64,000 bases of DNA from Corynebacterium jeikeium (GTDB taxonomy: Bacteria > Actinomycetota > Actinomycetes > Mycobacteriales > Mycobacteriaceae), in the NCBI RefSeq assembly GCF_000738175.1, contig NZ_JFCH01000054.1, positions 91,756 to 155,755 of the forward strand, given 5' to 3'. The notes beneath the pieces were generated by a model, which saw only the letters and a list, made by a program, of their open reading frames with translations, searched no databases and was not told the DNA's origin. The translations under genes and the position numbers were made by a program. This document shows positions 54,778 through 62,593 of the stretch, in pieces (the stretch's first letter is position 1; the number at the start of each line of letters is the position of its first letter).

Positions 54778-55887
54778 ATGAATAGACCAGCACGGCGCGG
54801 CACATTGGCCTCCATCGCGGCCGAACTGGGCGTTTCGCGCACCACAGTTTCGAACGCATACAACCGCCCGGATCAGCTTTCGCCCGAGTTGCGGGACAAG
54901 ATCCTGCACGTCGCGGCGAAACTTGGCTACCCCGGGCCAGACCCGATGGCGCGTTCGCTGCGCACGCGCCGAGCGGGGGCGATCGGCGTGCTGCTGACCG
55001 AGGAGCTGCCTTACGCGTTCGAAGATCAGGCGTCGCTGGAGTTCGTCTCTGGCGTGTCAGTGAGCTGTGGGGCGATGGATGCCTCCATGCTGTTGATCCC
55101 CGCGGGCGTGGACGATAACCCCAGCGCCGATCGCCCCGCACAGCTGGTGAACCAGGCCAGCGTCGACGGCTTTATCGTCTACTCGGTGGCGGGCGACGAC
55201 CCGTACCTCGCCGCCGTGCGTAACCGCGGATTGCCGACCGTGGTGTGTGACCAACCCGCCGGCGCCGGCGATCCTTTCGTGGGTATTGACGACCGCGAGG
55301 CCATCAAGCCCGCCATCCGTACCCTCGTCGACGCAGGTCACACGCGCATCGGCGTGCTGTGCATCCGCCTGGATCGCACGCCGAACAACGGGCCTGTGTC
55401 CGCCGAACGCATCGAGGGCGCGCACATGCACGTGCAGCGCTCGCGCCTGCTGGGAATCCTGGACGTGCTGGAGGAAGCCGGGATCGAGCAAGCCCCCATC
55501 GTCGAACGGCACATCAACAACCCCCAGACCGCCTTCGACGCCGCCCAGGAGTTACTTTCCACCCACCCGGAGCTCACCGCCGTTGCCTGCACCACCGACT
55601 CGCAGGCGCTCGGTGTGGTGCGTTACGCAGCGGAGCAGGGAATCGACGTGCCAGGTCAGCTCTCTGTGACGGGGTTCGACGGTATTCCCGAAGCTATTGA
55701 CGCCCACATCACCACCGTCCGCCAACCCAGCAAAGACAAGGGACTGGAGAGCGGCAACATGCTCGCTGAACTCATCGAGCAGCGGTTGAATGACAACCCG
55801 GCCAAGCCCGCGCACCGGGCGGAGACGCCCACCGTGCTGCTGGAAACTGAGCTAATACGCGGAACGTCCGTCGCGCCGCCGCAGTAG
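54778..55887 (+). CDS. LacI-family regulator, IpsA-like
   Basis: 369 residues: N-terminal LacI helix-turn-helix (TLASIAAELGVSRTTVSNAYNRPDQLSPELRDKI, about 8-42), hinge, then a periplasmic-binding-type sensor domain. In C. glutamicum the LacI gene between otsB and the zinc ABC genes is ipsA (cg2910), activator of inositol-1-phosphate synthase, and the order here is the same. The assignment is by synteny and family. ATG 54778. The 3' end overlaps otsB by 36 bp, convergent. A GGGGG/CCCCC hairpin lies in its leader near 54726-54745. Confidence 0.85.
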   Translation: MNRPARRGTLASIAAELGVSRTTVSNAYNRPDQLSPELRDKILHVAAKLGYPGPDPMARSLRTRRAGAIGVLLTEELPYAFEDQASLEFVSGVSVSCGAMDASMLLIPAGVDDNPSADRPAQLVNQASVDGFIVYSVAGDDPYLAAVRNRGLPTVVCDQPAGAGDPFVGIDDREAIKPAIRTLVDAGHTRIGVLCIRLDRTPNNGPVSAERIEGAHMHVQRSRLLGILDVLEEAGIEQAPIVERHINNPQTAFDAAQELLSTHPELTAVACTTDSQALGVVRYAAEQGIDVPGQLSVTGFDGIPEAIDAHITTVRQPSKDKGLESGNMLAELIEQRLNDNPAKPAHRAETPTVLLETELIRGTSVAPPQ

Positions 55888-56721
55888 ATCCTGCAGGAAG
55901 TCCCGGACATCCTCCGGGGTATCAAAACGGTGGGTAGCGGAGGTCTCCCCGCCGCCGACGCGGATGCCGATGTCTGGGGTGTTCGCAGCGGGGGCTACGA
56001 GGTGGGGGTCGGTGGCTCCAACGGCTGGCGCCATGTCGGAGGAGTAGTGCAGCGTAGAGAGCGCCGTCTCGTCCGTCGTATCGTCCCCGGCGAAGAGCAC
56101 CCGCAGCTCCCGGCCGTGTTCGCGCGCGTAGGCGCGACGGAAGTCCTCAATATAGGAGCCCTTGGTGGTCTTATCCACCGCGACCTCCAGGATGTCCTTA
56201 CCCCACGTCACCTGGGACAGATCGCTGGTGGTGGCGACGTCCGCCAAGCGCTGGTTCAGCCGCCCGGCCAGTTCCTTGTCCTGCACCAGGCGAGTATGCA
56301 AGCCCACCGCCAGGGGCTTGATTTCCACCCACGCGCCATCGTGTTCGGTGGCGATCTCCTCCGCATGGGCTCGCAGTTCATTAAGCCAGGCCCGCTGAAT
56401 TGGGCTCAATTCCGTCGCGCCACCGTCGGCAGGTTCCGCGCCGTGGCTGCCGACCAGGCGCACCGGCCCGTGCGTGGGCAGCATCGTAGCCTTCGATAGC
56501 TGTTCCAGATTGCGCCCCGAAATCACCATCGCCACAGTGTTTGGCAGTTGCGCCAGCCCCTCCAGGGCCTCTATCGCGCCGGGGACGGCGTGCACTCCCT
56601 CTGGCTCGTCGGAAAAGTGTGCTAGGGTTCCGTCGAAATCCATCGCTACCAGTAGGTCTGGGGTGGCGGCGAGGCCGGAGAGGTCGGCGTCCGAAAGAAA
56701 AGGCAGCAACGAACCATCCAT
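55852..56721 (-). CDS. otsB: Trehalose-6-phosphate phosphatase
   Basis: HAD-superfamily phosphatase completing trehalose synthesis. The 289 residues have motif I DFDGT (Asp28/Asp30), SGRNLEQL, and motif IV GDDTTDETAL. Trehalose is needed for mycolate carriers in this order. It is read with the META lipoprotein and otsA as one unit (3-bp gap to the upstream gene) and overlaps the 3' end of the convergent LacI gene. Confidence 0.94.
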   Translation of the reverse strand: MDGSLLPFLSDADLSGLAATPDLLVAMDFDGTLAHFSDEPEGVHAVPGAIEALEGLAQLPNTVAMVISGRNLEQLSKATMLPTHGPVRLVGSHGAEPADGGATELSPIQRAWLNELRAHAEEIATEHDGAWVEIKPLAVGLHTRLVQDKELAGRLNQRLADVATTSDLSQVTWGKDILEVAVDKTTKGSYIEDFRRAYAREHGRELRVLFAGDDTTDETALSTLHYSSDMAPAVGATDPHLVAPAANTPDIGIRVGGGETSATHRFDTPEDVRDFLQDLLRRRDGRSAY

Positions 56722-56724
56722 GGC

Positions 56725-57225
56725 TTAGCCCTCCTTCGGACCGCTAATGAACTCGACCGCAGGGACGGACTGCCAATCCTGCTTGTCCTTCGGCGCGGAC
56801 TGCTGCAGTTTCAGCGAGTTTTCGGCGGGGCGGGTGTAGGTGAGGTTCTGGTCGTTGAGGACGGCCTTCAAACGGTCGGCCGTATCCTCGTCGCCGGGCA
56901 GGCACTGGGCGCCGTCGATGCGGGAGCTGGAAAAGCCGCTGATGCGCATGCCCTCGTCCTTCCACTCCACGTTGCCGGTCATGTGCATGCAGCCGCTGGT
57001 GCCGTTCAGCGAATCCTCTCCGAAGATCAGGAAGCTACGGCCCTGCTGGGAATCCGGAAGCATGCCACCGCGGGCCTGCGTGTCGTAGATGGCGGAGATC
57101 TGCCACTGGGAACTGCCGAGGGGTGCTTCCGTGTCCGAACAGGAAGTCAGGCCGGCCAGGGTGGTGGCGCTGAGAGCCAGCGCGAGGACGGTAGCGCGGC
57201 GGGGAGTGCTGGTGGTACGGCGCAT
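56725..57225 (-). CDS. META-domain lipoprotein
   Basis: 166 residues, lipobox GLTSC (Cys29), followed by a HslJ/META-type beta domain (GSSQWQISAIYDTQ...LNGTSGCMHMTGNVEWKDEGMRISGFSSSR) with paired Cys. Function unknown; META proteins are often envelope-associated. The ATG at 57225 shares one base with the otsA stop. C. glutamicum also has a small gene between otsA and otsB, so the arrangement is conserved. Confidence 0.78.
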   Translation of the reverse strand: MRRTTSTPRRATVLALALSATTLAGLTSCSDTEAPLGSSQWQISAIYDTQARGGMLPDSQQGRSFLIFGEDSLNGTSGCMHMTGNVEWKDEGMRISGFSSSRIDGAQCLPGDEDTADRLKAVLNDQNLTYTRPAENSLKLQQSAPKDKQDWQSVPAVEFISGPKEG

Positions 57226-58691
57226 TATTCGACCTCCCGAAGTTGCTGCAGGAAGGCATTGGCCCAGCGGTTCACGTCGTGTTCCTGCAGGTGATCCCAC
57301 ATCTGGCGCATGCGACGAACCTTGTTGACCGGGGCGTCCTCGATGGCCAGCTGCAGAGCATCGGCGATCGATTCCACGTCGTGCGGGTTGCATAGGTACG
57401 CCTGCACCAGCTGGGTGGCCGCGCCTGCGAATTCCGAGAGCACCAGCGCGCCCGAACCGTCCGAGTGGCAAGCCACATACTCCTTGGCCACCAGGTTCAT
57501 ACCGTCCTTCAAAGGGGTAATCAGCATGACGTCCGCCGCGGCGTATAGTGCCACGATTTGCTCGAAGGGCAGGCCGGAGTGCAGGTAGTGGATCAGCGAG
57601 CGCCCCAGGCTGCCGTGGTTGCCGTTGATGCGGGAGACAATGGCCTCCACCTGCTGGCGGGTGCGCTGGTAATCATCCAGACGTTCGCGCGACGGGGTGG
57701 CGACCTGCACCATAGCTACGTCTTCCGGGGTCAGCCGGCCGGAGTCCAACAGGAACTCAATGGCCTCTAGTCGGTGCTGGATGCCCTTGGTGTAGTCCAG
57801 CCGATCCACGCCTGCGATCAGCACCTTCGGGTTACCTAGACGGGAGCGCAGGTCACTAGCCTGGGCCAGCACTGTTGGCTGGTTCGCTTGGGCGTTGACC
57901 TTGGCAGAGTCAATAGAAATGGGGAACACGCCGACCTTGACCTGCCGTCCCGATTCCAGGGCGACGGTGCCGACCACGTGCGCGCCCTCGGGCAGCCGGG
58001 CGCCGCGCAGGTAGTTCGCAGATTCGGAATCGTCCATGATCTGCACCGAGTAATCCATCGCCCGCAGCGCTTCCATAAAGTTCCGCGCGGAATCCTGCGT
58101 GTGAAAGCCCACCACGTCCGCGCCCAACGTGCCCTCCAGCACCTGGCGGCGCCACGGCAGTTGACGGAAAAGCTCCGGAGCGGGGAAGGGGATGTGCAGG
58201 AAGAAACCGATGCAGACATCGTCGCGCAGATCGCGCAGCTGGCCGGGAACCAGGTGCAATTGGTAGTCCTGCACCCACACGGTCGCATACTTGGCCGCGA
58301 CGTCCGCCGCTGCCTGGGCGAAGCGCTGGTTGACTTGCTGGTAACGCTCCCACCAGCGCTTATCGTAGGTGGGATGCACGATCAGGTCGTGGTACAGGGG
58401 CCACAGGGTGGCGTTGGAAAAGCCCTCGTAAAACTGCGCGAAATCCTGCGCATCCAGGTTCACCGGAACCATGTGGATGCCGGCGTCCTCCGGTGCGGGC
58501 ATGTCCTCGGCTGCGACCTCATCCGTCGCCCCTGGCCAGCCGATCCACGCGCCACGATTCGATTCCAACACCGGCTTCAGCGCTGTGACTAGCCCGCCCG
58601 GGGAAGGTACCCAAGTGACCTCCCCGGTGGAGCCATCGACGTTGCGGTCGACGGGAAGGCGATTGGCAACAACCAGAAAATCGGACTGCAT
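57225..58691 (-). CDS. otsA: Trehalose-6-phosphate synthase
   Basis: GT20 glycosyltransferase making trehalose-6-phosphate from UDP-glucose and glucose-6-phosphate. The 488 residues show FLVVANRLPVDRN, the GGL-containing SPGGLVTAL, WVQDYQLHLVPGQLR, RLDYTKGI and the nucleotide-binding SEFAGAATQL. ATG 58691 gives the family N-terminus; GTG 58700 is three codons upstream. Followed by the META lipoprotein and otsB. Confidence 0.96.
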   Translation of the reverse strand: MQSDFLVVANRLPVDRNVDGSTGEVTWVPSPGGLVTALKPVLESNRGAWIGWPGATDEVAAEDMPAPEDAGIHMVPVNLDAQDFAQFYEGFSNATLWPLYHDLIVHPTYDKRWWERYQQVNQRFAQAAADVAAKYATVWVQDYQLHLVPGQLRDLRDDVCIGFFLHIPFPAPELFRQLPWRRQVLEGTLGADVVGFHTQDSARNFMEALRAMDYSVQIMDDSESANYLRGARLPEGAHVVGTVALESGRQVKVGVFPISIDSAKVNAQANQPTVLAQASDLRSRLGNPKVLIAGVDRLDYTKGIQHRLEAIEFLLDSGRLTPEDVAMVQVATPSRERLDDYQRTRQQVEAIVSRINGNHGSLGRSLIHYLHSGLPFEQIVALYAAADVMLITPLKDGMNLVAKEYVACHSDGSGALVLSEFAGAATQLVQAYLCNPHDVESIADALQLAIEDAPVNKVRRMRQMWDHLQEHDVNRWANAFLQQLREVE

Positions 58692-58723
58692 GTGTATCAC
58701 CCGTGTCGGTGCAGGTAGGCGGT

Positions 58724-59122
58724 TTACTCGCTAGCCTTGGTAGCCTTCTTTGCCGCCTTTTTAGTGGTCTTCTTGGCCGCCTTCTTCGTCGTTTTCTTGG
58801 CTGCCTTCTTAGCGGCCTTCTTCGTCGTCTTCTTTGCCGTCGACTTCTTGGTGCTCTTCTTCGCCGACTTCTTGGCAGCCTTCTTGGTGGTCTTGCGGGT
58901 GGACTTCTTTGCTTCCTGCTCAGCTTCCTCCAGCTCAGCTACCACTCGGCGGTGGATCAGTCCTTCCGGCTCCACGCCCAGCATGCACATCAGCGTCGCG
59001 GCATCGAGGAAGTCCTCGGAGTAAGTCGCGACGATGCGCTGCGCTGCCTGCGCGGTTTCTGCTTCCACCGCATGCAGGGATTCATTGTTGGCGGAACGGT
59101 TGTCGGTGACCTTCGGAGGCAC
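58724..59122 (-). CDS. Small protein with histone-H1-like Lys/Ala tail
   Basis: 132 residues. The N-terminal half (1-70) is a small, probably helical domain without recognised family; residues 71-132 are almost wholly Lys, Ala and Thr in repeats such as KKAAKK and KKTTKK, like the tails of histone H1 and bacterial H1-like nucleoid proteins. It probably binds DNA or another polyanion. It lies 32 bp upstream of otsA in the same direction and may share its transcript. The DNA is itself a low-complexity repeat region (58734-58910). Confidence 0.75.
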   Translation of the reverse strand: MPPKVTDNRSANNESLHAVEAETAQAAQRIVATYSEDFLDAATLMCMLGVEPEGLIHRRVVAELEEAEQEAKKSTRKTTKKAAKKSAKKSTKKSTAKKTTKKAAKKAAKKTTKKAAKKTTKKAAKKATKASE

Positions 59123-59191
59123 GAGCCTGACCCCATTTCTACACAGTCGACGTACGGAACTTAAGTCTCAACTTTAGATATTTTACGCGAT

Positions 59192-60787
59192 TTACTGTTC
59201 GCCCGTTCCTGCCGGGTGGTCTTCTTGTTGCTGTAGCTCGCTTTCGGACGCCCGCATCTTGCTATCCAACTGCCACATACTCTTCGACACGTTCCTTCTG
59301 CGCCTACGCCAGTGCAGGGGCTGGCGAACTCGGCCGTCGGTACCCATCCGAGGCTTCGGCTGGGACGAACGGCGCGAACCCACGTGGGGGCGTCGTAGTT
59401 GCTTGTAACGGTGCAGGATCCGCGGGCGACGAATACGGCGTGCAACCCACTCGCCGAGTACCACGCCGGCGGCCAGAGCAGTGGCGGTGGTCAGGGCAAG
59501 ACCAAGGTTGGACATGCCGATGACGAACTGATCGTTCAGCACCGAGCTCATGCCACGGTATAGCGCCAGACCCGGCAGGAAGGGGGTAATGCCCGCAGCA
59601 GCCGTGATCTGCGGTGGGATCATGTAACGACGGGAGAGCAGACCACCGGCGAGGCCGACGACGAGGGCAGCCAGAGAAACACCGAAGGTGCCAGGCCAGT
59701 TCAGCAGATTCGTTACGCCGAACAGGGCGACAGAGGCGATCAGGGCGGTCAGGCTGGCGACCACCGTGGCGCGCCGCTCGCAGAAACAGGCGCTACAGAA
59801 GAAACCGGTAGCGACAGCGCCGGAGATGATCTGGACCGTGACGGACCCCAACACACCGGAGGTGTGCGAGGTATCCAACGGTGGCAGCGTGATGCCCATA
59901 ACGGCCATGGTTTGAATACCCGCCGCGATGCCGGTGATGATGCCGCCGGTCTGTAGCAAGGTCTCGTAGAAGCGCGCCGCAGAGGTCACCGGGGCGCCAG
60001 TGATGCCGTCTTGCAGCGCCTGCACCAGCGTCAACCCCGCCAGCAACGCGACGATTGAGGAACCGATAATTAGAGAGGGGGGAAGGTAGAAATCTATTCG
60101 ATCGGCAATCGAATAGGTCACTGCCGCTGGGATCACCGCCGCGAAGCCGCCAAGGACGTTCTGGAAGAACAACGGCAGAGACTTCGAGGCCAACCAGGCG
60201 TTGGCGAACATCGTGAAGATCGTGGTGATGCCCGCAACCACCGCCACAGCCCAACCACCGCCGAGAAGCAGCGCAACGGCGGCGGCGAACCCGCCCCAGC
60301 TGGCCAGAGCGTAGCGGTTGCGATAGGGCAGCAGGGAAGTCTCAATGTCGAAGAGGATCTTCTGCGCCATCTCCAGCGGGGTGGCTCCCGCGACGATCGA
60401 ACGGATCAGCCGGTCGACCTCCGTGATTCGGGAGAAGTCGGTTGATAGCTGCCGCACGACGCGGAACATATTTGTCGGCGGCGTGTTTTCGTTGAAGCGC
60501 GAGTAGATGTGGATCGTGTTCAACGTGATGTCGACGTGCGTGTTGTTCAGGCCGTAGGCGCTCATAACGCTTCGGATCTGGGCCTTCGTATCCGAGTTGC
60601 TAGTGCCCGCGGTGAGGAGCTGGTCGCCGATACGGCTGGCGAGGTCCATCACTGCGTGGATCTTTACAGGGTCGGAAAGATCCACCGGCGCCAAAGGGGA
60701 TGGCGGCGGTGCTAGGCGGATAGCATCGATCGTCGCTCTGTTGCCGGAAAACAGCAGGTCAGAGCTCTTTCTCAGTGCTCTCGACAT
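59192..60787 (-). CDS. thrE: Threonine/serine exporter ThrE
   Basis: Exports Thr and Ser. The protein is very close to C. glutamicum ThrE: cytoplasmic N-domain with LAPPPSPLAPVDL, SRIGDQLLTAGTSNSDTKAQI, YGLNNTHVDITLNTIHIY and EVDRLIRSIVAGATP, then about ten helices with the ThrP-type duplication. 531 residues from ATG 60787; an ATG nine codons upstream (60814) is possible. The C-terminal 70 residues are a basic then Gln/Glu-rich tail, longer than in ThrE. Confidence 0.94.
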   Translation of the reverse strand: MSRALRKSSDLLFSGNRATIDAIRLAPPPSPLAPVDLSDPVKIHAVMDLASRIGDQLLTAGTSNSDTKAQIRSVMSAYGLNNTHVDITLNTIHIYSRFNENTPPTNMFRVVRQLSTDFSRITEVDRLIRSIVAGATPLEMAQKILFDIETSLLPYRNRYALASWGGFAAAVALLLGGGWAVAVVAGITTIFTMFANAWLASKSLPLFFQNVLGGFAAVIPAAVTYSIADRIDFYLPPSLIIGSSIVALLAGLTLVQALQDGITGAPVTSAARFYETLLQTGGIITGIAAGIQTMAVMGITLPPLDTSHTSGVLGSVTVQIISGAVATGFFCSACFCERRATVVASLTALIASVALFGVTNLLNWPGTFGVSLAALVVGLAGGLLSRRYMIPPQITAAAGITPFLPGLALYRGMSSVLNDQFVIGMSNLGLALTTATALAAGVVLGEWVARRIRRPRILHRYKQLRRPHVGSRRSSQPKPRMGTDGRVRQPLHWRRRRRNVSKSMWQLDSKMRASESELQQQEDHPAGTGEQ

Positions 60788-60946
60788 GAAACTAGGCACT
60801 CCCACACCGTACATCGGGGTAAAGGGGTTTTCACAAGTACCCGTTCCCCCAGGTGGGATGGGGCAGCAGGGGCGAGTTTTACTGTTCGGAGGTGCGGCTT
60901 GCTAGGCTGGGAAAGTCCATTGCCCGTGGGTGCGCCCTATGAGACC

Positions 60947-60990
60947 CTAGAAGGTGCTAGAAGGCGCTAGAAAACTCTAGAAAGCTCTAG
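60947..60990. repeat. Five CTAG tetramers at exact 10-bp spacing
   Basis: CTAG begins at 60947, 60957, 60967, 60977 and 60987; the first four are each followed by AA. CTAG is normally scarce in bacterial DNA. The block lies 28 bp upstream of tRNA-Thr, where the promoter should be. Confidence 0.9.
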
Positions 60991-61018
60991 GGGTACGCGG
61001 GTAGAAAAGTGGGCAAGT

Positions 61019-61091
61019 GCTGGAGTGGCGCAATCGGTAGCGCAACGGTCTTGTAAACCGTAGGTTGCGAGTTCAAGTCTCGTCTCCAGCT
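61019..61091 (+). tRNA. tRNA-Thr (anticodon TGT)
   Basis: 73 nt. Acceptor GCTGGAG/CTCCAGC, anticodon stem ACGGT/ACCGT with loop CTTGTAA (anticodon TGT, codon ACA), T-loop TTCAAGT, discriminator T. The CCA end is not encoded. Confidence 0.96.
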
Positions 61092-61138
61092 CATCTAGCC
61101 CCGGTGCGATTAATCATCGCGCTGCTGGTGCTGGAACT

Positions 61139-61209
61139 GCCGGCGTAGTTTAGTGGTAGAACATCAGCTTCCCAAGCTGAGAGTGCGAGTTCGATTCTCG
61201 TCGCCGGCT
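61139..61209 (+). tRNA. tRNA-Gly (anticodon CCC)
   Basis: 71 nt plus an encoded CCA (61210-61212). Acceptor GCCGGCG/CGCCGGC, anticodon stem TCAGC/GCTGA with loop TTCCCAA, which reads CCC (codon GGG), T-loop TTCGATT. Accessory DNA begins immediately downstream. Confidence 0.94.
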
Positions 61210-61241
61210 CCACTTAGACGTCGGATTTGATAAGTACCCTT

Positions 61242-61377
61242 TTGCGTTAGCGAGTATCGCTTAGGGGGGTGTGAAAAATCGCTTGCGTTAGCGGGTTTGG
61301 GTTTTGCGTTAGCGGGTATCTTGTTTGCCCTAGTAAAATGCGTATTCAGGGTTTAACGCGCTAACGAAGCGTTAAAC
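61242..61377 (+). promoter_or_regulatory. Iteron-like repeats, promoter and operator-like palindrome
   Basis: TTGCGTTAGCGNGT occurs at 61242-61255, 61283-61296 and 61304-61317. Downstream, TAAAAT (61334-61339) resembles a -10 box. Then GTTTAACGC (61351-61359) and GCGTTAAAC (61369-61377) form a perfect 9-bp inverted repeat around GCTAACGAA, which contains the repeat core in reverse. The arrangement suggests a repressor-controlled promoter for the next gene. Confidence 0.6.
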
Positions 61378-61405
61378 CTAAGGCCGTTTCACGAGGAGGT
61401 GTGTG

Positions 61406-61921
61406 GTGAGATCGTATGCGTCCGGCGATGAACTAGCCGCAGAGATTACTAAGCGTGGCGAACTTTTTATCGGCGAGTTCGTAGGCGTTCCTGGCGATGG
61501 TTGGGACCGGCTGGTTGACGGTGTTGACCGCACGCCCCGGCAGATGATCGCCTACCAGCTTGGCTGGATGGAATTACTGCTCGGCTGGGAACGTGACGAA
61601 CAAGCCGGTCTTGACGTGGTGACTCCGGCACCTGGTTTTAAGTGGAATCAACTGGGCGGATTGTATGAATCGTTCTACCAACGCTGGGAGCAGGTATCTA
61701 CTGAGGATTTGATCGACAGGTTCAAGATCCTGCTTGGTGAGATAGTCAAAATGGTGGGCGGTCTAACCGAATCAGAATTGTTTAGTTCGGGTCAGCGTGC
61801 GTGGGCTTCTTCCACCCCGTCGGCGTGGCCGGTGTGGAAATGGGTGCATATCAACACCGTCGCGCCATTTACGACGTTTCGCACCAAAATCAGGAAGTGG
61901 AAGAAACTGGCAGCCTGCTAG
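61406..61921 (+). CDS. ClbS/DfsB family protein
   Basis: 171 residues, predicted four-helix DinB-like fold. Features are the N-terminal SYASGDELAAEITKRGELFIGEF, QMIAYQLGWMELLLGWE, PGFKWNQLGGLYESFYQRW and a C-terminal WKWVHINTVAPFTTFRTKIRKW, all typical of the DUF1706 group that includes ClbS, the colibactin self-protection hydrolase. The substrate here is unknown. GTG 61406 lies 5 bp after a perfect GAGGAGGT; GTG 61403 is too close. The 3' end overlaps the recombinase remnant by 32 bp, convergent. Confidence 0.85.
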   Translation: MRSYASGDELAAEITKRGELFIGEFVGVPGDGWDRLVDGVDRTPRQMIAYQLGWMELLLGWERDEQAGLDVVTPAPGFKWNQLGGLYESFYQRWEQVSTEDLIDRFKILLGEIVKMVGGLTESELFSSGQRAWASSTPSAWPVWKWVHINTVAPFTTFRTKIRKWKKLAAC

Positions 61922-62590
61922 CAATAGGCACGGTGATTTCAGTGCCGATTCTGAAGACGAACTGGATCTCGTTGGCTCCGATAACGGCATGGTCGATAAG
62001 CGCTGTCCACTGGGATGGTTGAAAATGCTGGATGGGCTTGTCGGCCAACTGGGTGTAGGCGGTTTTGATCGCAGTGGCCTTGGCACTCTTGGCAGCAATC
62101 TCGGCCTCGATGGCTTGTTTGCGGCCCAGGGTTTTCTGGTATCGCGCTTCTAGCTGGGTGTAGCGGGCGAGGTATTGGTCCTGGTCTTGCGCTACCCGCT
62201 GATTTTCTGCAACCAATGATTCAATCTCGCTGGCAAGAGCGCGGATTTTCTCGTCTAGGCGCTTGGACTCCGCTTCGAGCTGGTCTGTATTAAACATGGC
62301 GTCGATGACCTGTGGTAGGTGGCTTTGTCCGCGATATTGTTCAGCCAGCTGGTTTAGCGCGGCGAGGAACGCGGTCTGGATTTGCTCATCACGCAAGGTA
62401 GCGGTCTGGCAGGGACGGGGATGGTCGTATTTTTGGTTGCACCGCCAGATCGTGTGCTTGTATTTAGTGTTGGATGCCCAGGTTTTGCGTCCGTACCAGG
62501 ATCCGCAATCTGCGCATTTGAGTCGGCTGGCAAATAGGCCGATTTTGGAGCTGTTGGTTGCGTGGCGGGTGGCCAACGGTTGCGTCCCTT
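61890..62590 (-). pseudogene. C-terminal remnant of a large serine recombinase
   Basis: About 230 residues corresponding to the recombinase zinc beta-ribbon (LKCADCGSWYG ... RCNQKYDHPRPCQTA, four Cys) and the following coiled-coil region. The N-terminal catalytic serine domain and the recombinase domain are missing. Reading upstream, a stop appears within about five codons, near the left end of the IS element, so insertion or deletion there probably truncated the gene. Such enzymes integrate phages and mobilisable elements. Confidence 0.85.
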
Positions 62591-62593
62591 AGT

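Noticed and set aside
61242..61317. CRISPR-like array after tRNA-Gly
   Set aside because: Only three 14-bp units with unequal spacing (41 and 21 bp) and no cas genes.
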